A stretch of 49,439 nt of DNA. Origin: Nitrospira sp. CG24C (GTDB lineage: Bacteria; Nitrospirota; Nitrospiria; Nitrospirales; Nitrospiraceae). Location of the stretch: NCBI GenBank assembly GCA_002869885.2, contig NEWR02000018.1, forward strand, positions 1-49,439, in the 5' to 3' direction. Position numbers and translations under genes: made by a program. Below, one piece after another: positions 17,919-26,333 of this stretch (position 1 is the stretch's first letter; each line of letters opens with the position of its first letter). The notes beneath the pieces were generated by a model that was given only the letters and a program-made list of their open reading frames with translations, was not told the origin of the DNA and ran no database searches.

Positions 17919-18033
17919 AACTGCGTTCCTCCACAGGGTTAACCGACGAGACACCCAGATGAACGGCACATTGTACACTATCCCTTCCCAGGCCTTCAAA
18001 GACTAATGACTAATAATCCCACCGGACAGGCTC

Positions 18034-18813
18034 CTAGGAACCGGTTCTCCGAGCCCGCGCCTCGGATTCTACTATCCCGAGCCAAGAATTCTGGAGCTTC
18101 AGGAGCAACCGCTTAGCTGCTTGCTCAAAGGACACAATACGGAGCGTGTTCGGCGCACCCTCGTACGTTGGCGGCCAGATTCGCCGCTCATCCTGAGGGC
18201 GCAGATAAACAGCCGGATACCATTGATTAATCCCTGGCGCGCTCGGACGATCCAGTGTGCCCCAGCTCCGCCCCTCAGCCTGCATCAAGGTCTGGTTGTA
18301 TTTCAGATCCAACAGGGCAAATTCCAGCAACGACCAGTTATCTCGACGAAACCCAGGTTGCGCATGCGTGGTTAATCTCAAAAAAAGCGTCACGGGATAT
18401 TCCTGTTCAGTGCTGGAGACGACCACGATGGCCAGATAATCGAGCCCCCGTTGCCGGCCCAGTTCTGCGAACTGGGCCCAATCCCCATACGGCTTCGGTC
18501 TGATATGGCCGGCTGAGATCACCTCTGTTATCGCCACAGGAATCACACGATCGAGGCCCTGTTGTAGGTTCGCTCCAAGGCGAACAAGCGCCTCATCCGG
18601 CAGATTCGGAGCCGCAGCTGGCTCTGCCGTATCCGACACCACAACAAGCCCTGTCTGTAATGGGCGCTGATTGATCCGCCTGAAAGCGTCGTCGGAGGTC
18701 TTGTGCTCTGAGGAAACATAATCGCCAATCCGTGCCGGTGGAATGGCTGAGGCACAAGACACCAAGAAAACCATACCGAGCAGGAGACTGACTTGATTGA
18801 GCAATTGGCGCAT
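18034..18813 (-). CDS. Hypothetical lipoprotein
   Basis: A 259-residue protein with a lipobox (MVFLVSCAS, Cys about residue 20). The mature part has no motif I can name. It contains regions such as GLDYLAIVVVSSTEQEYP and RLYLRPQDERRIWPP-like aromatic stretches, and reads as an alpha/beta periplasmic domain. It is transcribed towards htrA with a 115-bp gap and is divergent from the GT2 gene. It could be an envelope-stress or assembly lipoprotein, but nothing in the sequence proves this. Confidence 0.7.
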   Translation of the reverse strand: MRQLLNQVSLLLGMVFLVSCASAIPPARIGDYVSSEHKTSDDAFRRINQRPLQTGLVVVSDTAEPAAAPNLPDEALVRLGANLQQGLDRVIPVAITEVISAGHIRPKPYGDWAQFAELGRQRGLDYLAIVVVSSTEQEYPVTLFLRLTTHAQPGFRRDNWSLLEFALLDLKYNQTLMQAEGRSWGTLDRPSAPGINQWYPAVYLRPQDERRIWPPTYEGAPNTLRIVSFEQAAKRLLLKLQNSWLGIVESEARARRTGS

Positions 18814-19006
18814 TCTCAGTCTCCGGGAGGTTCAAGCCTGCCCGTCACTGCAAGCCACTTTTTTGTACGTTGGCCTCCCGTCAGCGGATCTGTCAAGTCC
18901 GGTGAAGCCCTCCGCTTGCATTCCCGCCTGGGGCTCGTTACCATCGTCGATCTGGGCTCTAGTCTGACGCCGTCTGTTCGGTTTACAGCAAAGAGGGTGG
19001 TTAGCT

Positions 19007-19822
19007 ATGCCCTGCCAAAGCGCCTCAGGTTCCATCCAATGGTCGATCGTCGTTCCGGCTCATAACGAAGCTGATCGTATTCTTCCTCATCTTCAAAGCA
19101 TCACCACATTCTTGCGGGACCGAGAACAGCCCTTTGAAATCCTCGTGGTCGACGACGGCAGCACCGATGATACGGCCACCGTCGTTGAGACCCTCGCCTC
19201 TTCGACCCCGGAGATTCAATTACTCCGGGCTCCACTGCGCCAAGGCAAGGGCGCAGCCGTACGACGAGGGATGAGCGCAGCCATCGGACGATTACAGTTA
19301 TTTACTGATGCGGACGGCGCCACGCCGATTCAGGAACTCACCAGGCTCGAACAGGCCGTGGTTGAGGGCGCCGACGTGGCTATCGGATCGCGCTCACTCG
19401 CCTCCCGGTTGCCGGACTATGCAGTCCAGACTCGCTGGTATCGGACCATTTTGAGCTACCTGTTCAACACACTCATCCAGGAGAGAGGCCTCAGCGGAAT
19501 CGCCGACACACAATGTGGATTCAAACTGTTCCGTCAAACTGTGGCAGCGGACCTCTTTGGCGTCGCTACCATCGACGGCTACGGCTTCGACGTCGAACTG
19601 CTCTATGTCGCGCAACAACGCGGATACCGCATCGCAGAAATTCCGGTGAATTGGGCCCATCAACCAGGCTCAAAATTTCGGGTCATCAGAGATGGGTTTG
19701 CTATGCTGCGCGAATTGGCTGTGATCCGACAGAACTGGGCCAAGGGCTACTACGCTTCTCCGTCCCCGTCGCAGAATTTCCATCCCACTACAGCCGATCG
19801 AGCCGGACTCCCGCTGCAATGA
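19007..19822 (+). CDS. Family 2 glycosyltransferase, polyprenyl-phosphate glycosyltransferase type
   Basis: A 271-residue GT2 enzyme. SIVVPAHNEADRI opens the nucleotide-sugar domain, VVDDGSTDDT follows, TDADGATP carries the metal-binding DxD-like motif, and DTQCGFKLFR is typical of dolichyl/undecaprenyl-phosphate glucosyl- or mannosyltransferases. No membrane segment follows the catalytic domain, unlike ArnC/GtrB types. It probably makes a lipid-linked sugar donor for envelope glycans or protein glycosylation; the acceptor is unknown. The next gene starts ten bases downstream, so the two may be co-transcribed. Confidence 0.88.
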   Translation: MPCQSASGSIQWSIVVPAHNEADRILPHLQSITTFLRDREQPFEILVVDDGSTDDTATVVETLASSTPEIQLLRAPLRQGKGAAVRRGMSAAIGRLQLFTDADGATPIQELTRLEQAVVEGADVAIGSRSLASRLPDYAVQTRWYRTILSYLFNTLIQERGLSGIADTQCGFKLFRQTVAADLFGVATIDGYGFDVELLYVAQQRGYRIAEIPVNWAHQPGSKFRVIRDGFAMLRELAVIRQNWAKGYYASPSPSQNFHPTTADRAGLPLQ

Positions 19823-19832
19823 AGCTCCCCGC

Positions 19833-21728
19833 ATGATAGCCGAGCATAACACACAAAATTGGCGAGAAAAGCTCGACTGGCGATGGACCATCCTCATGGG
19901 TCTTCTCCTCACAGTGGGCGTACTGTCGGGATGCGAGAAACTGGCTTCACCATTTCAGCGAACTCTCTTGCCGGATATGGGTCCGCGTCTGGCCAACTCC
20001 GTCAAGCTGACCTTCGACCCCTCCTTCACCAATCTCAAAATGCAGTACATCGATGGATGCAATAGCCCCCACGAGCTCAATGTAGGGGAAGAAGTCGAAT
20101 CGATCATGATTGACGCGGCCTCTCAAAATTTTACGGCCGTCACCATCACCGGTGGAGTCCCCGCACAGATCCCGCCCGACAAAGAGATCATGGTCACACT
20201 TCAACGCTCAGACCTCAAACTTTGGGCTGATAATGTCTATGATCGAGTGCCTGCAGACATCACCCTCGAAACGCTCCTAACCTTCAAGGATACTACGGGG
20301 AAAGAGCTTGGCCGACAGACCCTGTCCATCGCGCACAACCAACGGCTTATCCTGGAACCGAGCAACCGCCGATGCGATTACGGCAATATACAAGAGTTTG
20401 TGCATGACGCTGGGATTGCCCTCTCGACACAATTCATCCGCGCCGTCCGTACCCAATTGGCAGCGACGAGCGGCCCCACTCCTGCATCGATGGAAAGAGC
20501 GCCAACTCAGTCTGCTCCACCGATGGCAACTATGCAGGCCAAAGGCACTTTGTCGGCAATCTCATTTAAGGCCACTGTGCTGGATGAGAACAGCGATTTG
20601 GTCTTTGAGGGAGGCGAGCGCATTCGGGTACGCATCGACCTCATGAACGGAGGAGAGCAGGAACTACTGGGTGCCACGGCTACCTTGACAGGAACCGCCT
20701 CACTGCTCGCCCAATTTCCTACAACCTCCCTTGCAATAGGACGGCTGCACCCTGGCCAATCCCGCTCAATCGAATTTGCGGCGACCTTGCCGCAGTCCGT
20801 CCAACAACAAAAGGCCGAGATTCACGTAACCATCTCTGATTCAGGAACCACCCGTATTCCGCCGCCAGTTCAAACCCTGGCCCTGTCCATCCACCCTAGC
20901 AACATCAAGACCGACGACGTGGATCACATCCCTGCTATGACCACCGGATTCCAACAGCCCCACACCTACTTGCTCTCAATCGGGATCGGATCCTATCGAG
21001 ACCAGCAAATCCTCTCCCGCAAGTTCGCTTCCTTGGATGCTGCGATAGTCTCAAGCTATTTTCAGTCCCTTGGTGGGGTGCCAGCCTCCAATATTCGTCT
21101 GCTACAAGATTGGAAGGCGATACGCTCGGATATTGATGAAGCGCTGTTGGATTGGCTGCCGCCTCATATGAACAGGGATGCGGTCGTTATTGTCTACTTT
21201 GCCGGTCTTGCTTCGGTCTCTTCGACGGGAGAGACATTCCTGGTCCCATACGATGGGACTGCCACGACTGCCTCGCGGTCGTATCCGCTCAAAAATTTGG
21301 AGACAGCGCTGGCCCGCTTGAAAGCAAAACAGACGGTGTTTTTGTTCGATGGCGTAGTGTCGCGTATGGGGCCAGATAACAAAACCAAGACCATCCTTCC
21401 CCAATGGAATCCCACAGGAGGCTCAACCCTCCATGTCATCGGGCTCAGCGGCATCGGGCAAGGGTTGGAGGACGACCAGCATCGGCATGGCCTGTTCACC
21501 TACTATCTGCTGCGGGCGCTGCGCGGTGAAGCCGACACCAATCGGGACGGCGACGTGACACTCGGCGAAACCGTAGCCTATCTCAGCCAGAAAGTGCGCT
21601 GGGCTTCCAAGACCTACATGAACCAGGAGCAACGCCCGTTTGCTGTGCCAGCGATCAGCCCAATCGATCCCTCGGCTGCCTTGATATTGACCAAGGTTGC
21701 TGCGATCCAGGGCACCGAAGCCCATTAG
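19833..21728 (+). CDS. Lipoprotein with a caspase-like domain lacking catalytic His and Cys
   Basis: A 631-residue protein with a lipoprotein-like leader (GVLSGCEK, Cys about 34). It has a beta-rich middle (about 40-360, including a CARDB-like stretch with ENSDLVFEGGERIRVRIDL). The C-terminal domain (about 370-620) has the fold order of peptidase C14: HTYLLSIGIGSYRD, SNIRLL, VIVYFAGLAS, FLVPYDG and TVFLFDG. Where active caspase relatives have GHG and D-x-C-H/x-S-G, this has G-Leu459-A and Asp506-G-Val508-V-S. Both catalytic positions are lost, implying a pseudo-enzyme. A calcium-loop-like DTNRDGDVTLGE (568-579) follows. Its stop codon lies within the first bases of a hairpin repeat. Confidence 0.82.
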   Translation: MIAEHNTQNWREKLDWRWTILMGLLLTVGVLSGCEKLASPFQRTLLPDMGPRLANSVKLTFDPSFTNLKMQYIDGCNSPHELNVGEEVESIMIDAASQNFTAVTITGGVPAQIPPDKEIMVTLQRSDLKLWADNVYDRVPADITLETLLTFKDTTGKELGRQTLSIAHNQRLILEPSNRRCDYGNIQEFVHDAGIALSTQFIRAVRTQLAATSGPTPASMERAPTQSAPPMATMQAKGTLSAISFKATVLDENSDLVFEGGERIRVRIDLMNGGEQELLGATATLTGTASLLAQFPTTSLAIGRLHPGQSRSIEFAATLPQSVQQQKAEIHVTISDSGTTRIPPPVQTLALSIHPSNIKTDDVDHIPAMTTGFQQPHTYLLSIGIGSYRDQQILSRKFASLDAAIVSSYFQSLGGVPASNIRLLQDWKAIRSDIDEALLDWLPPHMNRDAVVIVYFAGLASVSSTGETFLVPYDGTATTASRSYPLKNLETALARLKAKQTVFLFDGVVSRMGPDNKTKTILPQWNPTGGSTLHVIGLSGIGQGLEDDQHRHGLFTYYLLRALRGEADTNRDGDVTLGETVAYLSQKVRWASKTYMNQEQRPFAVPAISPIDPSAALILTKVAAIQGTEAH

Positions 21729-21830
21729 CAGGCTGCTGAAAAAGCCCGCCAGCGGAAACAAACTGTTATTTGGTTTGTCTTGTTTATTTGGTTGAACCAG
21801 ACTAACCAGATGGACCACATCAACCGGATA
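21726..21830. repeat. Tandem-word hairpin element B (TGGTTTGT words)
   Basis: The element opens with TAGCAGGCTGCTGAAAAAG (from 21726), overlapping the stop codon of the preceding gene, and continues CCCGCCAGC. A hairpin follows whose arms meet at about 21795 (TTTGGTTGAACCA), with words TTTGGTTTGTC on the left and AACCAGA on the right. Pairing is strong at the apex and degrades outward. It matches the copies at 12339 and 37060 in order and wording. Confidence 0.75.
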
Positions 21831-21866
21831 AAAAAAGAGGGTGGAGGATTCGATCCTCCACCCTCT
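21830..21866 (-). terminator. Strong Rho-independent terminator of the cytochrome c gene
   Basis: A 14-bp perfect stem (21836-21849 with 21853-21866) with a three-base loop is followed on the minus strand by a run of T residues (21830-21835). It lies 22 bases downstream of the cytochrome stop codon and directly abuts the repeat element at 21726-21830. Confidence 0.92.
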
Positions 21867-21888
21867 TGAACCTACAGATGCGACGAAA

Positions 21889-22335
21889 CTACTCGGCTTT
21901 GCAGAAGGTCCGCTCGTAGTTGATGATCGTCCAGGCTTCCTCTTCAGTGATAATCGCTGGGGTCAAGGAGATCATGCCTGTGCCGACACTCCCGTTCTTG
22001 ATCACCCAGAAGAGCTCACCATCTTTCCGCTTCTTATGGAATTTGCAATTTGTGAAATCGCGGGGGCTCGGGTTCAGAACCTTCCCGGCCTCGCCCTGGC
22101 CATCCCCGTTCTTACCATGGCAATTGAAGCAAGTCCCCTTACCCTCATACAGTGCCTTTCCTTTGGCAATGTTCTCAGGGGTTGCAGCAACCGGATTCTT
22201 CATGGCCTTTGCGTCAGCCATCTGATCAGCTGGAACGCGGGACTTGAGCGGATCCTTTTCCTCGGCTCCGACCACTGAGGCCGACAGCATCAATAGCGCG
22301 GCACTGATTCCCAGAAACTTAGCAAAATGCCCCAT
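21889..22335 (-). CDS. Small periplasmic c-type cytochrome
   Basis: A 148-residue class I cytochrome c with a signal peptide (about 1-24, ending SVVGAEE) and one haem site CFNCH (Cys69, Cys72, His73). A likely distal ligand is Met121 in SVGTGMISLTP. Two further cysteines (97 and 145) are unusual and could form a disulphide. The frame is open to 22380, but the ATG at 22335 follows AAGGAGGAAG and starts the signal peptide. It is monocistronic with its own terminator. A periplasmic electron-carrier role, perhaps between NXR and the terminal oxidase, is plausible in a nitrite oxidiser but is inference. Confidence 0.92.
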   Translation of the reverse strand: MGHFAKFLGISAALLMLSASVVGAEEKDPLKSRVPADQMADAKAMKNPVAATPENIAKGKALYEGKGTCFNCHGKNGDGQGEAGKVLNPSPRDFTNCKFHKKRKDGELFWVIKNGSVGTGMISLTPAIITEEEAWTIINYERTFCKAE

Positions 22336-22865
22336 CAGACTTCCTCCTTTGTGTTTAACCACCGCACGTGAACTCGGCATTGGGCCGCTGGCTTATATGA
22401 TCCATATCGAAGCGACAAAACGCGGGCGAATATAACAATGGCCTTCCACTCATGTCAAGCAATCCAACGTGCTATCGGAAGGTTTCCCTACTCCGTAACT
22501 CTTTCGCTTCACGATCCCGTTTCCGACTCATGCTCACTTCCGCTCCGACGGATTTCGTTCAGCCCTAACCAAATACATATCAAGGCTCATGCCAGAATCC
22601 CCTCACGGTGAGATACGATATTTCCGCTAGTTAGGGTATGTATGATCAACGGATATCTAGGAAGCTTCAAAAGGGTGGCGCCATTGTGCCTCAACTCCTG
22701 CCGCAGCGCCCCATTCCTCGATATCACCCAGGTCTGTCTGGTTCATCTGGTTAGTTTCGTTCGACTAAACAGACGAGACATACCGAATAGACCAGACAGA
22801 CCTGGGTTATCCCAGATGCGAGGCCATAAAAGTTCTGCTGTGTGAAATGGTTGTTCCGCAGCCTG
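22336..22865. other. 530-bp gap holding a long hairpin
   Basis: The gap lies between the cytochrome gene start and the 3' end of rodZ. It contains the cytochrome leader and promoter region on its left, and the hairpin element at 22727-22806 on its right, followed by CCGCAGCCTGTTAAC next to the rodZ stop codon. No open frame is credible. Confidence 0.5.
22727..22806. repeat. Tandem-word hairpin element C (GGTCTGTCTGG words)
   Basis: The outer 16 bp are a perfect inverted repeat (CCCAGGTCTGTCTGGT at 22727-22742, complement at 22791-22806). The inner arms use TCTGGTT and ACCAGAC-like words with mismatches. A second small stem CTGGG/CCCAG follows at 22802-22814. It lacks the GCTGAAAAAG box seen in other copies but shares the words and the downstream CAGCCTG end. 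Confidence 0.8.
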
Positions 22866-23807
22866 TTAACGTTTAATGACGATGTCGCGCGCAACTTTGC
22901 CACTCGGGCCGAAGGGCTTTTGAGGTTTGCCATTGAGTTCGGCCTTGACCCCCCCCGCGTTACCGAGCGTCAGGATAAACTGGTCCTGACCTTTCCATGT
23001 AGCCTTTTCTCCTGGCCGCAGCAAGGCTTCTTGGGGGCTGCCCCCATCGATCTGAATGACGACCCAACTCAGCTCTATCGCCTCAAGGTCCAGTGCCAAC
23101 TGTCCCTCTGTTGTTCCAGACCCTTCGAGTGAAATCCCTCCCAGCGGTCCGTCGGTCGCCAGCGACGAAGGAGCTGGAGCCACCGGCTTCGGCACAGCCG
23201 AAGCTGTGGATACTGGGCTGGTCACTGGCTCAACGTTATCTCCCACGCTCACCTTGGCTGATACGACAGGGGCCTCGCTCGGTTTGGTATTGGGAGCAGG
23301 CTGGTCTTGAGGAACCGTTTCGGTTTGATGGCTCAGCGGCGCGTCCTGAGATTCTGGAGCCGGTGCAGTGGTCCGTTTCGATCCTGAAGATGGAAGGTCC
23401 GAGCTCGAACGATGGACCAAGAGCGACGACTGTTCCCGGCTTAGGAGAAAGATGAGTGCAAGAATCGCAATGCCGATCGCAATCGCGACGGCCTTTCGGT
23501 TAGCTTGACGCTTTCGCTCTTCTTCCGCCTGCCTGATTTTTAAACGCTCCCGCTCAACTTGCTTGTCGTAATAGGAGCCGGCTGACTGAGCGAATCGGTG
23601 GATCGCATCCTCTTCATCGAGCCCAAGTGACCGAGCATAGGACCGGACAAAGCCTCGCGCAAACACCTGATCGGGCAGCTTGGCGAAGTTCCCATCTTCC
23701 AGCGCCTTCACAAAATCGGTTCGAATCCGCGTCTTCGAGGCGACTTCGTCGATGGTGAGCCCCTTGGTCTCGCGCACCTGCTTGAAAAATTCACCGATTG
23801 ATTCCAT
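22866..23807 (-). CDS. RodZ-like cytoskeletal/HTH membrane protein
   Basis: A 313-residue protein with an N-terminal XRE-type helix-turn-helix (about 1-70, starting MESIGEFFKQVRETKGLTIDEVASKT) and a basic juxtamembrane coiled stretch (ERLKIRQAEEERKRQ). One membrane segment follows (about 106-124), then a Pro/Ser/Thr/Val-rich periplasmic linker and a C-terminal DUF4115-like beta domain with SWVVIQIDGGSPQEALLRPGE. This is the RodZ plan; RodZ links MreB to the cell-wall elongation machinery. It ends the long minus-strand array that begins with tolQ and lies ten bases after the TPR lipoprotein gene. Confidence 0.85.
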   Translation of the reverse strand: MESIGEFFKQVRETKGLTIDEVASKTRIRTDFVKALEDGNFAKLPDQVFARGFVRSYARSLGLDEEDAIHRFAQSAGSYYDKQVERERLKIRQAEEERKRQANRKAVAIAIGIAILALIFLLSREQSSLLVHRSSSDLPSSGSKRTTAPAPESQDAPLSHQTETVPQDQPAPNTKPSEAPVVSAKVSVGDNVEPVTSPVSTASAVPKPVAPAPSSLATDGPLGGISLEGSGTTEGQLALDLEAIELSWVVIQIDGGSPQEALLRPGEKATWKGQDQFILTLGNAGGVKAELNGKPQKPFGPSGKVARDIVIKR

Positions 23808-23817
23808 GGGTGTCTCT

Positions 23818-24507
23818 CTACGGCTTGAGCCGTGTCAGCAATTCCTTCGCAGCTGCGGCATACTCACCGCCCTTATCGAGTGTCGTCACCTTCGTCAGCG
23901 TTTCCTTTGAGCGTCGTTCGAACCCCAGCTTGTAATACGCCCGCCCCAACTCTAAGTGTAATAGAGCCGGAGGAACATTGGGCGGATTGACCACTAAGGC
24001 ATCCTCAAACGCTTCCATGGCACCCTGAAAATTACCCTCGTGAGCCAGGATCCGACCGAGATGGAATCGAGCCAGGTCCGGCGTTGCGTATAAGGGATTG
24101 GTCAGCGCCTGACGGAATGCGGCGATCGCTTCGGTCCACCGCTCCTGTTTCTCTAAAACCTGGCCCAGATAGGTGTAGGCTTCCGAGTAACTGTCATCCA
24201 ATTTTGTCGCTGCCGTGAATTCCTCCTCAGCATGAACTAATTTACCCTGCAGCGCCAGAATGTGGCCGAGCCCGTATCGTGCTTCTTTATTGTTGGGATC
24301 GAGCTTCACTGCCTTCTGGAACGACACAAAGGCCTTCTGCTGATCGTACTCCAGGCTCGCGATGCCTTCCTGATAATAGCCTTTGGATTTTTGAGCCGAA
24401 CCTTCCGATGTGGCACAGCCGGACAACCATCCGATCAACAGGGCCGACACCAGCAACGGACAGGCCAATGGTCGAATAATTGAACCGGCACAGCGAATCG
24501 GCATCAT
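23818..24507 (-). CDS. TPR-repeat lipoprotein (PilF/PilW-like)
   Basis: A 229-residue protein with a lipobox (LIGWLSGCAT, Cys about residue 31) and about four to five tetratricopeptide repeats (AFVSFQKAVKLDPNNKEARYGLGH, EEFTAATKLDDSYSEAYTYLGQ, AIAAFRQAL, and others). This is the architecture of the outer-membrane pilotin-like PilF/PilW proteins, but any TPR scaffold lipoprotein would look the same. Its start overlaps the stop of the PfkB kinase gene by four bases (ATGA), and rodZ follows ten bases later. Confidence 0.82.
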   Translation of the reverse strand: MMPIRCAGSIIRPLACPLLVSALLIGWLSGCATSEGSAQKSKGYYQEGIASLEYDQQKAFVSFQKAVKLDPNNKEARYGLGHILALQGKLVHAEEEFTAATKLDDSYSEAYTYLGQVLEKQERWTEAIAAFRQALTNPLYATPDLARFHLGRILAHEGNFQGAMEAFEDALVVNPPNVPPALLHLELGRAYYKLGFERRSKETLTKVTTLDKGGEYAAAAKELLTRLKP

Positions 24508-25418
24508 GAAATGTCCTCAAAATGGGTCAACCGCTTAAAGGCTCGAAACCGTTCCTGAACTTCTTTGTAATCCAGGATTCGCAAACGGTCAAGACTAAAG
24601 GCTTCTACGGTAAATGACGCCATCACGCTCCCGAAGATAATCGCTTGCTTGAACGCCTCCAGCGAACGATCGCCGGTGGCCGTCAGATGGCCCAGGAAGC
24701 CGCCGGCGAAGGTATCCCCCGCACCGGTTGGATCGCGCACATCTTCAAGCGGAAAGGCCGGAGCCCCGAACACCTGCTTCTCGTTGAACATCAAGACCCC
24801 ATACTCCCCACGTTTGATGATGAGATGCTTGGGGCCGCGCGCGAGTACTTTTTTCGCAACCTTCACCAGATTCGAATCTTCACCGAGCGCACGGGCTTCT
24901 CCATCGTTAATGATCAGAATATCGACCTGCTCCAAGACCCGCCACAACGCGTCCCGTTTGCCATTGATCCAAAAGTTCATCGTATCGCACGCGACCAGCG
25001 GCGGACGCGAAAGCTTCTGCAGCACATCCAACTGAAGCTCCGGATCGATATTACCCAAGAACAAGAGATCCGGGGATCGATAGGCATCGGGAATCCGTGG
25101 CCGAAACGTTTCGAATACGTTGAGTTTCGTATCGAGTGTGCGCGCTTCGTTCAACTGGTGGGTGTATTCCCCTTTCCAGCGAAAGGTCGCCCCGGGCCTC
25201 CGCTCCAACCCGGTGACATCGATGCCACGGCTCTTGAGAAAATCCAGGTGTTGCGGAGGAAAATCTTCCCCCACGACTGCAATGAGATCCACGCTGGTAA
25301 AATAGCTGGCCGCAGTTGAAAAAAATGTGGCCGAACCTCCAAGGACCTCGCTGACCTCCCCGAAAGGCGTTTTCACCGTATCGAGCGCAACCGATCCGAC
25401 GACAAGCAACTTCCCCAT
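24504..25418 (-). CDS. PfkB-family carbohydrate/nucleoside kinase
   Basis: A 304-residue ribokinase-fold enzyme. It has the N-terminal LLVVGSVALDTV, the LGGSATFFSTAASYF substrate region, and the C-terminal DPTGAGDTFAGGFLGHL motif that holds the catalytic Asp and the anion hole. The substrate cannot be read from sequence. It starts three bases after the methylthioadenosine phosphorylase gene, so a role in nucleoside or methylthioribose-type salvage is reasonable but unproven. It overlaps the TPR gene downstream by four bases. Confidence 0.9.
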   Translation of the reverse strand: MGKLLVVGSVALDTVKTPFGEVSEVLGGSATFFSTAASYFTSVDLIAVVGEDFPPQHLDFLKSRGIDVTGLERRPGATFRWKGEYTHQLNEARTLDTKLNVFETFRPRIPDAYRSPDLLFLGNIDPELQLDVLQKLSRPPLVACDTMNFWINGKRDALWRVLEQVDILIINDGEARALGEDSNLVKVAKKVLARGPKHLIIKRGEYGVLMFNEKQVFGAPAFPLEDVRDPTGAGDTFAGGFLGHLTATGDRSLEAFKQAIIFGSVMASFTVEAFSLDRLRILDYKEVQERFRAFKRLTHFEDIS

Positions 25419-25421
25419 AGC

Positions 25422-26324
25422 TCACCGAACCCCTTTCTTCTTCGCCGGAACAACCCGGTCCATCAACAAGGCCAGCTTCCGTCTGGTCAAGGCAGGCATT
25501 CGATCCGGCGCCGTAATAATGGCATCCTGCAACGCACGCTGACAGGAACAGGCCTTGGCGTCGGCCACCGCACCAATCGCCATCCGTAGCAGCTGTTTGG
25601 CGAGCGTGACATTCTGGCGTAGAGTGGTCAAGATCGACTCGACGGTGACGGCCTGTTCTGTCTCATGCCAACAGTCGTAGTCGGTTGCTAAGGCCACCGT
25701 GGCATAACAGAGTTCTGCCTCACGTGCGAGCTTGGCCTCGGGAAGATTCGTCATCCCGATCACACTCACACCCCACTGGCGATATAACCGAGATTCCCCT
25801 TTGGTCGAAAACTGCGGACCTTCGATGCAGAGATAGACGCCGCCCTGATGGACAGTGGCGCCGACCGTGCGAGCCGCACCCGACAATACCGCACCGAGCG
25901 AGGGGCAGACCGGGTCGCCGAACGCCACATGGGCGACAATCCCTCCCTCAAAGAAGGTCGACACCCGCCGTTTGGTGAGATCGATAAACTGATCCGGCAA
26001 CACCACGTCACCGGGCTTGATCGACTCCTTCATACTGCCGACTGCACTCACAGAAATCACCCGGCTCACCCCGATCGACTTGAGGGCGTATATATTCGCG
26101 CGATAGTTGATTTCGGAAGGATTGATCCGATGTCCACGCCCATGCCGCGAGAGAAAGGCAATACGAACCCCTTCCAACTCACCCAGTACCACTGTGTCGG
26201 AAGGAGATCCAAAGGGGGTCTTGACCGAAAGTTCCTTGACCTTCCGAAGGCCCTCGATGTCGTATAACCCACTGCCGCCGATAATCCCGATGTCTGCGCG
26301 CACTGCCTGCCCCTGTCGTGTCAT
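25422..26324 (-). CDS. mtnP: S-methyl-5'-thioadenosine phosphorylase
   Basis: A 300-residue member of the MTAP/PNP-2 family. It has IGIIGGSGLYDIEGL (phosphate loop), the FLSRHGRGHRINPSEINYRAN motif, VSAVGSMKE, GMTNLPEAKLAREAELCYAT and ATDYDCWHE. It cleaves methylthioadenosine, a by-product of polyamine and other AdoMet pathways, to adenine and methylthioribose-1-phosphate. The MTNLPEA rather than MTSxPEA wording leaves purine-nucleoside preference open. It sits nine bases after miaA. The start at 26324 is reasonable. Confidence 0.93.
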   Translation of the reverse strand: MTRQGQAVRADIGIIGGSGLYDIEGLRKVKELSVKTPFGSPSDTVVLGELEGVRIAFLSRHGRGHRINPSEINYRANIYALKSIGVSRVISVSAVGSMKESIKPGDVVLPDQFIDLTKRRVSTFFEGGIVAHVAFGDPVCPSLGAVLSGAARTVGATVHQGGVYLCIEGPQFSTKGESRLYRQWGVSVIGMTNLPEAKLAREAELCYATVALATDYDCWHETEQAVTVESILTTLRQNVTLAKQLLRMAIGAVADAKACSCQRALQDAIITAPDRMPALTRRKLALLMDRVVPAKKKGVR

Positions 26325-26333
26325 CCCTCATCC

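Noticed and set aside
17919-17999. 27-codon extension of the HtrA protease
   Set aside because: The ATG at 17918 has a near-ideal ribosome binding site and starts the signal peptide.
18003-18016. Tandem word ACTAATGACTAAT near the htrA upstream region
   Set aside because: Only one arm is visible; no complementary arm was found, so it does not qualify as a tandem-word hairpin.
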